From positions 1 through 64,000 of the forward strand of contig CAMFYL010000005.1 of NCBI GenBank assembly GCA_946002055.1: DNA of 64,000 nucleotides, in the 5' to 3' direction. Shown here piece after piece: positions 62,584 through 64,000 of this stretch. A model generated the notes under the pieces. That model saw only the letters and a program-made list of their open reading frames with translations, was not told where the DNA came from and made no database searches. The translations under genes and the position numbers were made by a program. Source of the stretch: an uncultured Roseburia sp. (GTDB taxonomy: Bacteria > Bacillota > Clostridia > Lachnospirales > Lachnospiraceae). Each line of letters starts with the position of its first letter. The first letter of the stretch is position 1.

Positions 62584-62680
62584 CGAGCCATTAGGGACAG
62601 ACATAGGTGCCATTAGGGACACTCCTGGGTGCCATTAGGGACTGTCCCTAATGGCACCCTAACAGCACCCTAATGGCTCG
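62584..62680. repeat. REP-like repeat cluster overlapping the CPBP gene end
   Basis: 97 bp opening CGAGCCATTAGGGACAGAC and closing CACCCTAATGGCTCG so that the outer ends pair. It contains GGTGCCATTAGGGACACTCC, GGGTGCCATTAGGGACTGTC and two CACCCTAA units. Its right end encodes the last Ser-His codons and TAG stop of the CPBP gene. Confidence 0.93.
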
Positions 62681-63521
62681 GAATGTTCCTTTTAATTAGA
62701 ATAATACCCACATAGGTGGCAACCATAGCTCCGAAAAGAATCATGGCAGATTGCATCTGGTTGCTGCCAGAAACAAGCAACGTGTCGCCCAGTACGCCTG
62801 TGGCGTTAAATGCTATGTGAAGAATGATACCCATCAAAAGGCTGCCGGACTTGTGAACAAAGTAGCCAAACAAAAGCCCGATGAAAAAGGTGTACACCCC
62901 CTGCAAGGGATTCATATGAAGTCCAGCAAAGAGTACAGCCTGAATGATATTCGCAGCCCAAAAGGTCTTTGTAAACTTCTTGGCAAAACCAAGGGTAAGT
63001 CCACGATAAGCAATTTCTTCACAGATTGGTCCCAAAATCACCACATACAGCACAAGTGGTAATGTCACCTCATCTGCCAAGCCAATAGATTCCATAATCT
63101 CTTGATAGTTGGCAAGCCAGTCTGGGAAGACTAGGGCCATCAAGCTCATAGCATACATACAAAGATACTGGGCGCCAAAGGCAACCCCAGCCACACCAAG
63201 CACAAACTGCCATGGCTTGTTTGTCATTGCGGAAAGCTTCCATTTCCCCTTCTGCTCTGGGCCAAACACCTTCTTATACCAGATGCCAAGAAGCACCATG
63301 GAAATTACCACATAGGTGAGAAGCACTGCCAAGTTGAAATCAGCGGAGAGCATATCATCCATGCACTCTTTCATAAAATCCGCATATCCGCCGCTCTCAT
63401 AGTCATATGCCTTCTTGCAAATCAGCAAAAATCCCATTGCAAAAGACAAAAACGTCTGCAGCGCCAGAATAAAGATTGTAGGCGTCAGGGCCTTAAAAAA
63501 ATTGCTCGCTTTATTTTCCAT
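62670..63521 (-). CDS. CPBP-family intramembrane metalloprotease
   Basis: 283-residue membrane protein of the CAAX protease/bacteriocin-processing (Abi) family. Motif 1 EEIAYRGLTLGF, motif 2 LFAGLHMNPLQGVY (His) and motif 3 ILHIAFNATGVLG (His/Asn) supply the metal-site residues; about eight helices. The substrate is unknown; relatives process lipoprotein, peptide or regulatory substrates. The stop codon is contributed by REP-like repeat DNA, so the original C-terminus may have been altered by insertion. Confidence 0.9.
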   Translation of the reverse strand: MENKASNFFKALTPTIFILALQTFLSFAMGFLLICKKAYDYESGGYADFMKECMDDMLSADFNLAVLLTYVVISMVLLGIWYKKVFGPEQKGKWKLSAMTNKPWQFVLGVAGVAFGAQYLCMYAMSLMALVFPDWLANYQEIMESIGLADEVTLPLVLYVVILGPICEEIAYRGLTLGFAKKFTKTFWAANIIQAVLFAGLHMNPLQGVYTFFIGLLFGYFVHKSGSLLMGIILHIAFNATGVLGDTLLVSGSNQMQSAMILFGAMVATYVGIILIKRNIPSH

Positions 63522-63539
63522 AATCTAAATCTTTCTCAT

Positions 63540-64000
63540 TTATTTGTTTACTGTTATTTTATCCAAATGCCAGATTTCATCCACATACTCCTGAATGGTT
63601 CGATCAGATGAGAACTTGCCAACATTTGCCACGTTCAAGATGGCCTTCTTCGCCCAACCAGCTTCATCCATATAAGCTTCCATCACGCGTCTTTGGGCAT
63701 CAGCATAAGAACGGAAGTCTGCCAAAACGAAATAAGTGTCCGCATACTGTGTACACTGGGTATTCAGCAATGAGTTGTACAAATCTCTGAAAAGCTCCGG
63801 ATCATCTGCACTGTAAAAGCCATTTACCAGCTGTGTCAAAATCTTGCGGATATCCATATCGTTGTTAAAGATATCCATTGGATTGTAATCTCTGTTATGC
63901 TCGTGAGCAATCACCTCATCCGCACTCATACCAAAGATAAAGGCATTTTCCTGGCCCATCTCTTCTACCATTTCCACGTTAGCTCCATCCATAGTACCGA
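63540..64000 (-). CDS. glgP: Glycogen/starch phosphorylase, C-terminal part (runs off right edge)
   Basis: About 153 C-terminal residues of a PLP-dependent glycogen phosphorylase that releases glucose-1-phosphate from alpha-glucans. The first part in the window, TMDGANVEMVEEMGQENAFI with FGMSADEV, is the highly conserved PLP/catalytic region of the family; the end has AILNVANVGKFSSDRTIQEY and VDEIWHLDKI, the usual C-terminus. The rest is beyond the window. It is followed by the CPBP gene 18 bp on. Confidence 0.95.
   Translation of the reverse strand, partial: GTMDGANVEMVEEMGQENAFIFGMSADEVIAHEHNRDYNPMDIFNNDMDIRKILTQLVNGFYSADDPELFRDLYNSLLNTQCTQYADTYFVLADFRSYADAQRRVMEAYMDEAGWAKKAILNVANVGKFSSDRTIQEYVDEIWHLDKITVNK

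Noticed and set aside
62434..62585. Cyclic di-GMP riboswitch upstream of the EF-hand-like gene
   Set aside because: The conserved GEMM-I blocks (such as CACGCACAGGGCAAACC) are absent; only a simple hairpin with T-run is seen.
60212..62680. Possible CRISPR array from repeated GTGCCATTAGGGAC units
   Set aside because: Spacing is irregular, units are palindromic and inverted, there are genes between clusters, and no cas genes are present; a REP-like family linked to the RAYT explains it.

Overview
The window looks like chromosome from a spore-forming member of the Clostridia, most likely a Lachnospiraceae relative. The evidence is a type III glutamine synthetase, a SCIFF peptide with its radical SAM maturase, DUF5721, a GerA-type germinant receptor, SpoIIR, fused SecDF, an EF-G-like paralog and moderate GC content. 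Nearly all genes lie on the minus strand. Only five confident genes are on plus: a DtxR/MntR regulator, nth, a small hydrolase, typA and a membrane-anchored unknown. I saw no prophage, CRISPR array, rRNA or tRNA. Both edges cut genes: amt on the left and a glycogen phosphorylase on the right.

Layout. 1-4.4 kb holds nitrogen genes (amt, glnN) and purF; all three are preceded by a similar terminator-like hairpin. 4.4-8.7 kb has a FeoB-associated peptide, a metal regulator, a decayed receiver domain, a chemoreceptor and a GPH sugar symporter. 8.7-24.6 kb is housekeeping and accessory: TauE/SafE, nth, folC-degV, a transglutaminase-like lipoprotein, cspA, a Csp-like subtilase, an HD-GYP/receiver protein, a divergent ClpX, lipid hydrolases and transporters. 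23.9-26.1 kb is lysine/DAP synthesis (dapA, dapB) behind a lysine riboswitch. 26-32 kb carries cobA, ssb, typA and a GNAT/unknown/thiT operon. 32.4-37.4 kb has a two-component system and a degenerate EF-G-like protein. 38-45 kb is serS, glyA, secDF, scfB, scfA. 45.7-56.7 kb has the sporulation and germination genes spoIIR, a gerB-gerC fusion and gerA, then ispE, a small alarmone synthetase, trmH and pfkA. dnaE follows. 60.2-62.7 kb is a REP-associated tyrosine transposase (RAYT) bracketed by inverted repeats.

The most unusual material is non-coding. First, a ~624-nt imperfect palindrome fills the whole gap between the gerBC stop codon and the spoIIR start codon, and its outermost helix contains the spoIIR Shine-Dalgarno sequence. 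Second, two ~140-nt structured repeats (8700-8839 and 24693-24836) share a core but have different, still self-complementary, terminal stems. Third, a REP-like family built on GTGCCATTAGGGAC occurs at several loci. It flanks the RAYT gene in inverted orientation and supplies the stop codon of neighbouring genes. Fourth, glnN and purF transcripts are predicted to begin almost at the base of a shared GCAAAGGCGC hairpin, which suggests a common nitrogen-linked leader control.
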